A stretch of 64,000 nt of DNA from Planctomycetaceae bacterium (GTDB lineage: Bacteria > Planctomycetota > Planctomycetia > Planctomycetales > Planctomycetaceae). The stretch lies in assembly GCA_018699955.1 (NCBI GenBank), contig JABISG010000123.1, forward strand, positions 62,001-126,000, in the 5' to 3' direction. Numbering within the stretch: position 1 is the first letter of the stretch; each line of letters starts with the position of its first letter. A program made the position numbers and the translations under genes. The notes below the pieces were generated by a model. It saw nothing but the letters and a program-made list of their open reading frames with translations. It made no database searches and was not told where the DNA came from. Shown here piece after piece: positions 54,099 to 63,144 of the stretch.

Positions 54099-55142
54099 GT
54101 GGCCAAAGACCAACCGACCGAAATGCATGGTGACTACTACTCGTCAATGATGTTCAAAATCGCGGCAACAGGAACCATGGAACGCATTCGCGAGGACATG
54201 GAGAATTTGCCCCGCCTTCGAAAGGTTGATGTGCTCGTTGCGGGCTCCATCCACGCACTGCGCAAGCTTTGCGATGGCGAAGAACCGGGACACCTTTTGG
54301 ATTTTCGTCTATATAAGAGCGAAGTTGAGACTTGGCGGGAGACGTTCTTTGCATGGTTCAATCCTGTTAAGGGGAAGTTCTCACCCAAGACGCGCAAACA
54401 ATTCCTGGCAAATGCAGAGGATGATTTTCGAGTGCTGATGGATTTCGCCAGCAAAGACGGCCGCTACCCGTTTAAGCCTCCTACCGAGCGATGGATTCGG
54501 GTCACATTCGATGATCAGGAAGCCAAAGAGATCGCGTGCAAAGCGGCCGAAGTGAAGCATCCGGTTGAATTGGGCCATGCGCTGTCCCAATACCTCGACC
54601 GGTGCATTCTGGAGTTGGTTGAGGGCCCGATCGACGACACGATCCATGTGTCTCTTGCGAACGCGAAGGCGTTGGAGACTGCCCGAAAAGCCGCCCGCGA
54701 AGCCCACCCGGTGGAGTATGGCGATCCCCTTCACGAGTACATCAAGCAAAGTGTCGGCTCGATGGTCGATGGCTGGAAGGCATCGACATCGGAACGCGCC
54801 CCTCAGGAGAGTTCCCTGCCTGCGGCCGTGTCGCCGTCACTTTTGCGGCATGACGACGGCAGTCTATCCCTGTGTCTCTCCGAATTCACTGCGTTAGACG
54901 ATAACGACGACGAGGACTGGGAATTGACCGCATATGACGTTGAGTCTGCGGTGAAGGCCTACCTAAAAGAACGTCGTCCCAGTTGCATCACGAAATTGAA
55001 CTTCGACTCCGAGAGTTCCATGTTCTGTGTCACGTCGACCAGCGTCTCGGCTTTGGGCAATGTTGCCGATGTTATCTTCCGATTTCTGGCAGACGAGAAG
55101 CTGCGCAGTAAGTACATCAGTGGGGCGCGAAGTAAACAATGA
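54099..55142 (+). CDS. Unknown cytoplasmic protein with internal duplication
   Basis: 347 residues from a GTG at 54099 (an ATG eight codons later is also possible). Two consecutive segments of about 45 residues resemble each other: RVTFDDQEAKEIACKAAEVK...HPVELGHALSQYLDRC and HVSLANAKALETARKAAREA...HPVEYGDPLHEYIKQS, an internal tandem repeat. The C-terminal third (VESAVKAYLKERRP, LNFDSESSMFCVTS, ADVIFRFLADEKL) vaguely resembles Imm51-type immunity domains (acidic-Ser-MF-C pattern), but I cannot confirm this. No signal peptide or membrane helix. No toxin gene is adjacent. Confidence 0.65.
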   Translation: MAKDQPTEMHGDYYSSMMFKIAATGTMERIREDMENLPRLRKVDVLVAGSIHALRKLCDGEEPGHLLDFRLYKSEVETWRETFFAWFNPVKGKFSPKTRKQFLANAEDDFRVLMDFASKDGRYPFKPPTERWIRVTFDDQEAKEIACKAAEVKHPVELGHALSQYLDRCILELVEGPIDDTIHVSLANAKALETARKAAREAHPVEYGDPLHEYIKQSVGSMVDGWKASTSERAPQESSLPAAVSPSLLRHDDGSLSLCLSEFTALDDNDDEDWELTAYDVESAVKAYLKERRPSCITKLNFDSESSMFCVTSTSVSALGNVADVIFRFLADEKLRSKYISGARSKQ

Positions 55143-55283
55143 ATGAGGTGGGGCAGGCTGACGCCGTCCGTCGAACTGCTGGTATAACGCTGGTGCCGTG
55201 CCTTTGGTATACTGTTCTGATCGTGTTGCGGTGGTCGATGGGTTTCAAAACATCGATGACCACTTTCGTTTCGGGGACATCGA

Positions 55284-56660
55284 ATGCCGAAGGATCTGCC
55301 GATGTTGGACTCGCGGTTGCGGTCGCTGCGAAGGCGCACGCTGCTGAAGGCGGGGGCGCTTTCGACGTTTGGGCTGGGGTTGCCCGATTTGCTGCAGAGT
55401 CGGCAGGAAGCGCGGGCCGAAGCGGCGGGTGGGGGGAAGGCGAAGTCTTGCATCCTGTTGTACATGACCGGCGGGCCGGCGCAGCAGGAAACGTTTGACC
55501 TCAAGCCCTCGGCCAACGACGGTTACCGTGGTGAGTTCTCGGCGATTCCCACCAGTGTTCCCGGCTTTGAAGTCTGCGAACATTTGCCGATGTTGGCGAA
55601 AACGGCGGAGCGGTTTTCGGTCATTCGCTCGACCTTTCACAACAGCGGCACGCATGGTGTCGGCGTGCATTACAACCTGACCGGGTTGCCGCACGCCAAG
55701 CGTCAACGCGGCGAACCGCAGATGGATCGTCGCGATCCACCTTGCGTTGGCGGCGTGATACGCCAGTTGCGTGGCGATCGTAACGGACTGCCGGCAGCCG
55801 TTCATTTGCCGGTCCGCATCGGCGATCAAAATAACTTTCAATGGGGCGGCCAGCACGCCGGTTTTCTCGGCCCGCAGTACGATCCTTTGTTGTTGATCGA
55901 CGAGAACTGGACGCCGGGCAGCTTGCCGCCCGGCTTCACGCCACCCAAAGAGGTGTTGGCGGAACGTCAATCGGGCCGCGCCGAATTGCTCAAAACAGTG
56001 CAGCTGCAACGCAACTCCAAATCGACTGCCGAAGATCGCTACGGTCGCTTTCAGAATCTCGCGATTGATATTCTCAATGCCGGCAACGCGTGGCGTGCTT
56101 TTGACCTCGACGAAGAGAAACCCGAGACGATCGAGCGTTACGGCGACAACAAATTCGGCCGAAGTTGTCTGGTGGCCCGCCGTCTCGTCGAAGCGGGGGT
56201 GGGACTGGTGACGGTGCCGTGGATGTTCCTGCATTCCACCAAGAACTTCGACACGCACAAAGACCATTTCAAATTGATGAAAACCTTGTTGTTGCCTCCG
56301 TTGGATCGTGCGTTTTCGGCGTTGCTGGAAGACCTGGATGATCGTGGCATGCTCGATGAGACGCTGGTTGCCTGGACGGGTGAATTCGGCCGCACGCCGA
56401 AGATTAACAAAGGCGCGGGTCGCGATCACTGGGGGCAGGTTTACAGCACGGTTTTGGCTGGCGGCGGTATTCAGGGCGGGCGCATTCACGGAGCCAGTGA
56501 CAACATCGGCGGACATCCGACCGACAAACCCGTGCACACCCGCGACTTCGTCGCCAGCATGTACCACGCCCTGGGTTACGGTGCCGACACGCGAGTGACC
56601 GACCCGACCGGCCGGCCCTTCTTCGTGGTAGCCGGCCGACCGGTGCGCGAGTTGTTCTGA
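55284..56660 (+). CDS. DUF1501 protein, Tat-exported (paralog 4)
   Basis: 458 residues. The leader LRRRTLLKAGALSTFGLGLP is Tat-type. The core shows LLYMTGGPAQQETFDLKPSA, HNSGTHGVGVHYNLTG, RYGDNKFGRSCLVARRLVE, WTGEFGRTPKINKGA and GRDHWGQVYSTVLAGGG. It has GGPAQQETFD where most paralogs have GGxSHxDTFD, so a usual His is replaced by Gln, which may affect metal binding. GGGGA lies upstream of the ATG. It is followed after about 160 bases by the PSCyt1 gene, probably in one transcription unit with it and paralog 5. Confidence 0.92.
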   Translation: MPKDLPMLDSRLRSLRRRTLLKAGALSTFGLGLPDLLQSRQEARAEAAGGGKAKSCILLYMTGGPAQQETFDLKPSANDGYRGEFSAIPTSVPGFEVCEHLPMLAKTAERFSVIRSTFHNSGTHGVGVHYNLTGLPHAKRQRGEPQMDRRDPPCVGGVIRQLRGDRNGLPAAVHLPVRIGDQNNFQWGGQHAGFLGPQYDPLLLIDENWTPGSLPPGFTPPKEVLAERQSGRAELLKTVQLQRNSKSTAEDRYGRFQNLAIDILNAGNAWRAFDLDEEKPETIERYGDNKFGRSCLVARRLVEAGVGLVTVPWMFLHSTKNFDTHKDHFKLMKTLLLPPLDRAFSALLEDLDDRGMLDETLVAWTGEFGRTPKINKGAGRDHWGQVYSTVLAGGGIQGGRIHGASDNIGGHPTDKPVHTRDFVASMYHALGYGADTRVTDPTGRPFFVVAGRPVRELF

Positions 56661-56819
56661 GTTCCGTTTGTTCCTGATTTGACGATGCCGATGAACGGCG
56701 CCCGGCGGGAATTGAATGCGCGGTACCCGGCAGGTATGCTGAATGACGCCGCTGATGCTGTGTTCCCGATGACGAAAGTCTCGACAGCCCGGCGACAAGA
56801 CACGAAAGAGATGAGACGA

Positions 56820-59279
56820 ATGAAAATCAGCATCACCACCGCCTACCTTGCCATCGTTGTTGCTTTGGTCTCGGTGCCGGTTCACGCTGCCGATGATCGC
56901 GGCGAGTTGCCCGTCGATTTTGCACACGAAATTCTTCCTATCCTTTCGGATAAGTGTTTTGTCTGTCACGGGCCGGCCGGTGAGGCGAAGGACGTGCTCC
57001 GTCTCGATTCGTTTGCCGCCGCGACTGTTGAAATCGACGGTCATCGCGCCATCGATCCGAAGAACCCTGAGAAGAGCGAATTTCTCAAACGGCTGAACTC
57101 GTCCGACGAACCGATGCCGCCGGCCGATGCCGAGAAACAACTCACCGCGCGAGAACGCGATTTACTCCGTCGTTGGATCTTACAGGGCGGAAAATACACC
57201 ACTCACTGGGCCTTCGTCGCACCGCAAAAAATGCCGCCGGCTGGAAGTTCTAATGCAACGAAGAACGAAATGATCGATGCGTTTGTCGGCGCACGTTTGC
57301 AGGGGCAGAAACTCGCTTTCGCACCGGCCGCTGATCGCGAAACTTTGGCGCGTCGCGCCTCCCTTGTCCTGACTGGTTTGCCGCCAGAGCCGAAGTTGCT
57401 TTCAGCGTTTCTCGCCGACAATCGTGATGGGGCGTACGAGCGATTTGTCGATGTGTTGTTGGATAGTCCGCGTTTTGGCGAGCATCAGGCGCGCTATTGG
57501 CTCGATGCCGTCCGCTATGGCGATACGCACGGTTTGCACCTCGATAATCGTCGCGGCATTTTTCCGTATCGCGATTGGGTTGTGCAGGCGCTCAACAAAA
57601 ATTTGCCGCTGGACGACTTCATCATCTGGCAACTCGCCGGTGACCTGTTGCCAAACCCGACTCTGGCGCAACGCGTCGCAACCGGCTTTGTGCGGATGAA
57701 CCCAACGACGGCCGAGGGGGGCGCGATTCCTGCAGAGTTCCAGGCCAAGAATAATTTCGACCGCGTTGAAACGCTCGGCACCGTGTTTCTGGGAATGTCG
57801 ATGACCTGCGCCCGCTGTCACTCGCACAAGTACGATCCCATTTCCCAAACCGAATACTACCGCCTGATGGCGTTCTTCAACAGCACCGCCGAACACTCAA
57901 TGGATGGCAACAAGTACGAATATGGCCCAGTGCTCAAAGCGCCGGCCAACATTGCCGCGTGGAAACAGTGGAGCGAATTGGAGTTGTCGCGAGACAAGCT
58001 GTTGGCCGCAGCCAGACCTCATTTGAAAAAACTCGACGACGTTGAATTACCCGAAGAGAAGAAGTGGGACGCGGCGAACGCGAAAGATCGCCTGGCAATG
58101 GTTGCCGATCCCAAGGGACAATTCATTACCCTGGAACTCCACAAGCAGGCGATCGAGTTGACCGGACGGATCGAAATGGCGGAAAAGGGATTCACCACCA
58201 CGCTGGTTGCCGAGGATTTGGCCAAGCCCCGTACAACGCGATTTTTGACACGCGGCGAATACAACCAGCCAACCGGCGATCCGCTCGAACCGGGCATCTT
58301 GACTGCGATGGGTGCATTTCCCAAAGATTCGCCGCGCAATCGGCTGGGGTTGGCAAACTGGCTGACTGGCCGGGAGCACCCGCTGGTTGCCCGCGTGCTC
58401 ATCAATCGGATTTGGCAACGGACGTTCGGAAATGCACTCGTGCGAACGCCGGAAGATTTCGGGCTGCAGGGCCAACAGCCGACGCATCCCGCTCTGTTGG
58501 ATTGGCTCGCAGTCGAACTGCACGACAGCAATTGGGACTTGAAACACATGTTGCGGCTGATGGTGACCAGCCGCACGTTTCGCCAAAGTTCCGCTTGGCG
58601 GAAGGATGTCGCCGACCCGGAAAACCAACTGCTGGCGCGCGGCCCCAGCCATCGATTGGACGCTGAAGTGATTCGCGACATCGCACTCTGGGCCAGTGGT
58701 TCACTCGACCCACAAATGGGCGGCGAGGGCGTGAAACCGTATCAGCCCGGCGGATTGTGGTCGGCCCTGATGCACCCCGCCAGCAATACCAAGAACTACG
58801 TACAGGATAAGGGCACCAAACTGTACCGCCGCAGCCTGTATGTCTACTGGAAGCGAACCAGCCCACATCCGATGATGACACTGTTCGACGCACCGAGCCG
58901 TGAATCGAGTTGTGTCAGGCGCTCGCGGACCAACACGTCGCTGCAGTCGCTGGGTTTATTGAATGAAGTCCAACGCGTCGAATTGTCGCGAATGTTAGCC
59001 GAACGCCTATTGCGCGAGGCCGACAATGAGACGAAGCGTCTCGATCTATTGTTCAAATTGCTTGCCTCACGAAAACCAACCGCACGCGAACGGGCCGTCT
59101 GCACGAAGTTGCTGCAATCGTTGAAAGAACGTTACGCCACGGCCGAAAACGACGCATTGGCATTGCTTTCAACTGGCGATGCACCGCGCGATGAAAAGTT
59201 AAACCCAGGCGAACTTGCTGCTTGGTCACAGTTGGCGATTACGGTCTTGGCCAGCGATGTCGCGCTGCTGCTGTATTAA
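56820..59279 (+). CDS. Planctomycete cytochrome c (PSCyt1) with DUF1549 and DUF1553 domains
   Basis: 819 residues from the ATG at 56820, which opens on a signal peptide (TTAYLAIVVALVSVPVHAA). The PSCyt1 domain has one heme motif, CFVCH (SDKCFVCHGPAG). DUF1549 follows (RASLVLTGLPPEPKLLSAFL, RYWLDAVRYGDTHG) with a second CxxCH, CARCH in MTCARCHSHKYDPIS. DUF1553 covers the C-terminal part (LANWLTGREHPLVARVLINR, TRTFRQSS-like SRTFRQSS, SLYVYWKRTSPHP). It is shorter than many relatives: the middle region between DUF1549 and DUF1553 is reduced. Family members are exported and pair with DUF1501 proteins, as here (45-base gap to paralog 5). The biochemical reaction is unknown. Confidence 0.93.
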   Translation: MKISITTAYLAIVVALVSVPVHAADDRGELPVDFAHEILPILSDKCFVCHGPAGEAKDVLRLDSFAAATVEIDGHRAIDPKNPEKSEFLKRLNSSDEPMPPADAEKQLTARERDLLRRWILQGGKYTTHWAFVAPQKMPPAGSSNATKNEMIDAFVGARLQGQKLAFAPAADRETLARRASLVLTGLPPEPKLLSAFLADNRDGAYERFVDVLLDSPRFGEHQARYWLDAVRYGDTHGLHLDNRRGIFPYRDWVVQALNKNLPLDDFIIWQLAGDLLPNPTLAQRVATGFVRMNPTTAEGGAIPAEFQAKNNFDRVETLGTVFLGMSMTCARCHSHKYDPISQTEYYRLMAFFNSTAEHSMDGNKYEYGPVLKAPANIAAWKQWSELELSRDKLLAAARPHLKKLDDVELPEEKKWDAANAKDRLAMVADPKGQFITLELHKQAIELTGRIEMAEKGFTTTLVAEDLAKPRTTRFLTRGEYNQPTGDPLEPGILTAMGAFPKDSPRNRLGLANWLTGREHPLVARVLINRIWQRTFGNALVRTPEDFGLQGQQPTHPALLDWLAVELHDSNWDLKHMLRLMVTSRTFRQSSAWRKDVADPENQLLARGPSHRLDAEVIRDIALWASGSLDPQMGGEGVKPYQPGGLWSALMHPASNTKNYVQDKGTKLYRRSLYVYWKRTSPHPMMTLFDAPSRESSCVRRSRTNTSLQSLGLLNEVQRVELSRMLAERLLREADNETKRLDLLFKLLASRKPTARERAVCTKLLQSLKERYATAENDALALLSTGDAPRDEKLNPGELAAWSQLAITVLASDVALLLY

Positions 59280-59299
59280 GTTCAGCTGTATTAAGTTCA
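59270..59299. repeat. 15-bp perfect tandem duplication at the PSCyt1 gene end
   Basis: GCTGTATTAAGTTCA occurs twice in succession; the first copy contains the stop codon of the PSCyt1 gene. Confidence 0.9.
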
Positions 59300-59324
59300 A
59301 TAATGAAACAATGGAAGCTTGACC

Positions 59325-60836
59325 ATGAATGAGTCAAATCCACTCCGCGAATATGAACTCAACCTCACCCGCCGCCAACTCTTTGGCCGGACGGCGCTGG
59401 GGCTTGGCACTGCTGCGATGGCGAATCTGTTCGGCTCCGATTTGCTGGCAGCCGACGGTAATGATGGTGCCGTGAAAGCGGGATTGCATCACGCGGCGAA
59501 GGCCAAGCGGGTGATTTATCTGTTTATGAGCGGCGGGCCGAGCCATCACGATCTGTGGGACTACAAGCCGAAGATGCAGGCGATGTTCGGCAAGGAACTG
59601 CCGGAGCACATTCGCGACGGCCAGCGCATTACCGGGATGACCGCCGGACAGAAAACGCTGCCGGTTTGTCCTAGCAAGTACAAGTTCACCAAACAGGAGA
59701 ATAACGACAAAGGCGTGTGGGTCAGCGAACTGCTGCCGCATACTGCAACCGTGGCGAAAGACCTATGCGTCGTCCACAGCACGTACACCGAGGCAATCAA
59801 TCACGACCCGGCAGTCACCTACATTCAAACCGGCAGCCAGATTCCCGGCCGTCCCAGTCTTGGTTCGTGGTTGAGTTACGGGCTGGGCAGCATGAACGAA
59901 AATCTGCCCAGCTATGTGGTGATGCACGCCAAGAGTCGCCATGCCGAGCAGAGCCTGTTCAGCCGCCTGTGGGGAACCGGTTTTCTGCCGTCCGATCATC
60001 AGGGCGTGCTGTTGCGCAGCCAGGGCGATCCGGTGTTGTACCTGAGCAATCCCGCAGGCGTCACTCGCAAAGATCGCCGAACTCAACTCGACGCACTGGC
60101 GGCTTTGAATCAGGAACAGCACAAACGCTTTGCCGACCCGGAAGTCCTTGCGCGCATCAAACAGCACGAGTTGGCCTACCGCATGCAGGCATCGGTCCCC
60201 GAGTTGATGGACCTTTCACAGGAAAACGACGAGACATTCAAATTGTACGGCGAAGAGGCTCGCAAGCCGGGAACCTTCGCCGCCTGTTGTCTGAATGCCC
60301 GGCGGTTGGCCGAACGCGGCGTTCGTAACATTCAGATCTTCCACCGTGGTTGGGATGCCCACGGCGGTCTGCCCCGAGAACACGAATCGCAATGCAAAGA
60401 CGTCGATCAAGGGTGTGCGGCCTTGATCAAAGACCTCAAACGTCACGGCATGCTCGACGAAACATTGGTGATTTGGGGTGGTGAGTTCGGCCGCACCGCT
60501 TACTGCCAGGGCAGTCTCACCAAGGAGAACTACGGCCGCGATCATCACCCGCGCTGTTTCACCACGTGGATGGCCGGCGGCGGGATCAAGCCGGGAATCA
60601 CCTACGGCCAGTCCGACGACTACGGCTACAACATCGCCGATGCCGACGGGAACCCCATGCGGCCGAAGCCAAGCCGTGAAAGCTGGACGCCGGGGACGAT
60701 GCACATCCACGATCTCAACGCGACGATCCTGCATCTGCTGGGCATCGATCACAAGCGGTTGACCCACCGCTATCAGGGCCGCGATTTCCGCCTGACCGAT
60801 GTCAACGGCCACGTCATTGACGACCTGATTGCGTGA
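59325..60836 (+). CDS. DUF1501 protein, Tat-exported (paralog 5), partner of PSCyt1
   Basis: 503 residues from the ATG at 59325, with GGAAG upstream. The leader TRRQLFGRTALGLGTAAMA is Tat-type. The core shows YLFMSGGPSHHDLWDYKPKM, STYTEAINHDPAVTYIQTG, WGGEFGRTAYCQG and YGRDHHPRCFTTWMAGGG. In this subgroup GRDHHPRC replaces GRDHWGR, and FGRTAYCQG replaces FGRTPKIN; the same set occurs in DUF1501 proteins that directly follow DUF1549/DUF1553 cytochromes. The tight spacing supports co-transcription and a shared exported complex. Confidence 0.93.
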   Translation: MNESNPLREYELNLTRRQLFGRTALGLGTAAMANLFGSDLLAADGNDGAVKAGLHHAAKAKRVIYLFMSGGPSHHDLWDYKPKMQAMFGKELPEHIRDGQRITGMTAGQKTLPVCPSKYKFTKQENNDKGVWVSELLPHTATVAKDLCVVHSTYTEAINHDPAVTYIQTGSQIPGRPSLGSWLSYGLGSMNENLPSYVVMHAKSRHAEQSLFSRLWGTGFLPSDHQGVLLRSQGDPVLYLSNPAGVTRKDRRTQLDALAALNQEQHKRFADPEVLARIKQHELAYRMQASVPELMDLSQENDETFKLYGEEARKPGTFAACCLNARRLAERGVRNIQIFHRGWDAHGGLPREHESQCKDVDQGCAALIKDLKRHGMLDETLVIWGGEFGRTAYCQGSLTKENYGRDHHPRCFTTWMAGGGIKPGITYGQSDDYGYNIADADGNPMRPKPSRESWTPGTMHIHDLNATILHLLGIDHKRLTHRYQGRDFRLTDVNGHVIDDLIA

Positions 60837-61013
60837 ACCAAACGCGAGCGAATTTCGTTACCCTGAATTGCAGGGGAAGGGGATGTTCTTGCATTGCCAA
60901 TCGAACAGGCGATACGATTGCGCCCGGTTGATTCGGTGCAGCGGCTTCACGTGAATGAACGATGCAGTGAGATTTGCCGTCTTAAGAGTTTGGTTCGCCA
61001 GAGGAGATGCGTA

Positions 61014-63011
61014 ATGATGCGCTTTCTGCGACGTTTGCCCTTGTTGTTGGCGCTGCTCGCGCTTGTGGGGCTTGTCTTTCTGGTGATCGCACCGGAAATT
61101 GGCTGGGCACGCGCCGGCGGTGGTGGCAGTTACGGTGGTGGAGGCGGAGGATCGGGTGGTGGCGGCGGCGGAGGTGGCGGCGGCGGAGGTGGCGGCGACG
61201 GAGACCTGATTTTCTTCCTGATCTGGCTTTGCATTAAATACCCGTTCATTGGGATTCCATTGTTGATCGGATTCGTTGCACTGTCCGTTTTCGGCGGAAA
61301 GTCCGCCCGCGAAGGCCACGTCTCGCGCACCATTCGCCGTGGGGCAGCCTTGCAGAAAGTCAATGTCCAAGAACAATCGCTCAACGCGTTACGGTCACGC
61401 GATCCCAATTTCGACGAAGGGCAATTCCTCTCACGCGCCGATGCGGCATTCGTCAAGATTCAGGATGCCTGGAGCAATCAGGATCTCTCCCCCGCGCGGC
61501 CATTCATCAGCGATGGCATACAGCAGCGGTTTGCATTGCAAATCGATATGCAGCAGGCCGAGGGGTACCGCAATCTGATGGAAGATGTGCGTGTACGCGA
61601 CTCCGAGATTGTCGCAATCTACTCCGACGATCACTTCGACACCATTCACGTTCGCATCCCGGCATCCGCAGTCGATTACAACGTCGATGCGAAAACCGGG
61701 CGTCGCGTGAGCGGCTCGAAGACCGCGGAGTCTTTTACCGAGTACTGGTCGTTTCATCGCCGACACGGCGCGAAAACCGTCGCGCGACCCGGAAGCATCG
61801 AAGGCAACTGTCCCAATTGTGCGGCGCCGCTGAAGATGGCCGACAACACCAAATGTGAGAGTTGTGGATCGACCGTCAACTCGGGCGAACACGATTGGGT
61901 TCTTGCCGAAATAACACAGGCGCAGGAATGGCGGCTACCCGATGCCGACCGTCGTGTGCCGGGATTGGCGAAACTCAAGCGAACCGATCCCGCCTTCAGC
62001 GTGCAACACGTCGAAGATCGCGCGTCGGTCATGTTCTACCGGCTGAAGGCCGCGTCGTTCTTCAATCGTACCGATTACGTCACGCCAGTCCTGGCAGAAA
62101 ATGCCGGCGGAATTCCGGGGCTGGAACGCATGCCCGCCGACGAATACTGGAAGGATCCAGCCATCGGCAAGGTCGAAGTGCTCGACGTCGAACAGGGCAA
62201 ACCGGGTGAACGCGATCGCGTGCGGGTGATGGTTCGCTGGTCCGGTAAACGGCTTAGCGGCAAGCCGGGCAAGCGATCGTCGGTCGTGCGCCGACAGGCA
62301 ATTTACACGCACGTTTACATTCTCGTGCGCGAACACGGAGTGAAGAGTCTCGCCAGCGAAACGTTCGCATCGTCATCGTGCGGTGGATGCGGCGCACCAA
62401 TCGCCGTCTCGAAGGAGAAAGCGTGCGGATTCTGCGGCACCAGTCTCGTCGATGGCCGACACGATTGGGTGTTGGACGACATCTCACCCTTCACGCACGA
62501 CATGGCTTTTCGGCCGCAACAATCGCAACAGCCACCGGCCGACCGCGCTCTTCAATCGGCAGCCTCGGGGAATGGTGACGCTTTCGATGCCCCCTTCATC
62601 AGCGGCGACGCGGAACTGTCGCTAGCCGTGCTTTCGAGAATCGTTTGGGCCGACGGCGAAGCGCACAAAAAGGAACGCAAAGCGCTGTCGCGGTTGGGCA
62701 AACGCTGGGGACTCACGCAGCCACAAATGCAGGAAGCATTCGAGTCGGCAAGAGACGGCAACGTCGAGCTTCCCATCCCCGATACCCGTGAAGAGTCGAA
62801 CGTTTACATGAAGCAACTGATCCACGTCAGCCTCTCCGACGGCCGGCTGAGTTCCGACGAACAGCGACTGCTGTACGACTACGGCCAGCGAATGAACTAC
62901 ACCAAATCAGAAGTCCGCCACGCCATCGCCCGCGAAAAACGCGAACTGTATCAGGAAGCCCGCGCGCTGCAGCGACTGCGAAGGAAGAACGGACGTGGAA
63001 CCTCGGCGTAA
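61014..63011 (+). CDS. Membrane protein with Tim44-like domains, zinc ribbons and TerB-like C-terminus
   Basis: 665 residues from the ATG at 61014 (GAGGAG upstream). A signal-like helix (LLLALLALVGLVFLVIAP) leads to a poly-Gly tract (about 30 Gly within residues 35-60) and a second membrane helix (FLIWLCIKYPFIGIPLLIGFVA). Then comes a Tim44-like domain (FDEGQFLSRADAAFVKIQDA), a zinc ribbon (CPNCAAPLK...CESCG), a second Tim44-like region (DPAFSVQHVEDRASVMFYRL), another zinc ribbon (CGGCGAPIA...CGFCG) and a TerB-like helical domain (LSRIVWADGEAHKKERKALS, HVSLSDGRLSSDEQRLLYDY). Tim44-like domains bind membranes and are found in bacterial transport or envelope proteins. No partner is adjacent. 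The poly-Gly length should be treated with care because it is repeat-prone. Confidence 0.82.
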   Translation: MMRFLRRLPLLLALLALVGLVFLVIAPEIGWARAGGGGSYGGGGGGSGGGGGGGGGGGGGGDGDLIFFLIWLCIKYPFIGIPLLIGFVALSVFGGKSAREGHVSRTIRRGAALQKVNVQEQSLNALRSRDPNFDEGQFLSRADAAFVKIQDAWSNQDLSPARPFISDGIQQRFALQIDMQQAEGYRNLMEDVRVRDSEIVAIYSDDHFDTIHVRIPASAVDYNVDAKTGRRVSGSKTAESFTEYWSFHRRHGAKTVARPGSIEGNCPNCAAPLKMADNTKCESCGSTVNSGEHDWVLAEITQAQEWRLPDADRRVPGLAKLKRTDPAFSVQHVEDRASVMFYRLKAASFFNRTDYVTPVLAENAGGIPGLERMPADEYWKDPAIGKVEVLDVEQGKPGERDRVRVMVRWSGKRLSGKPGKRSSVVRRQAIYTHVYILVREHGVKSLASETFASSSCGGCGAPIAVSKEKACGFCGTSLVDGRHDWVLDDISPFTHDMAFRPQQSQQPPADRALQSAASGNGDAFDAPFISGDAELSLAVLSRIVWADGEAHKKERKALSRLGKRWGLTQPQMQEAFESARDGNVELPIPDTREESNVYMKQLIHVSLSDGRLSSDEQRLLYDYGQRMNYTKSEVRHAIAREKRELYQEARALQRLRRKNGRGTSA

Positions 63012-63144
63012 TTATTCAAGCCCGAATTGAGAGCGAAAGAAGAGTGTCGCAGCACGCCAGTGGCCCCCGCGCGATCTTGTTCGCTTTCATCGAGTGTTGT
63101 AATATCGACGCTCGCTTATTTGTTTGAATGGAACCAAACGCACA

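Noticed and set aside
55245..57140. Very long minus-strand open frame (631 codons) opposite the DUF1501/PSCyt1 genes
   Set aside because: Arg/His-rich translation without motifs; the plus strand carries two clear protein families there. It is a GC-rich antisense shadow, as are those at 20258-21502 and 40414-41502.
61119..61200. Poly-Gly DNA repeat as a CRISPR-like or microsatellite array
   Set aside because: It is an in-frame GGN-rich coding tract between two membrane helices; there are no repeat-spacer units.
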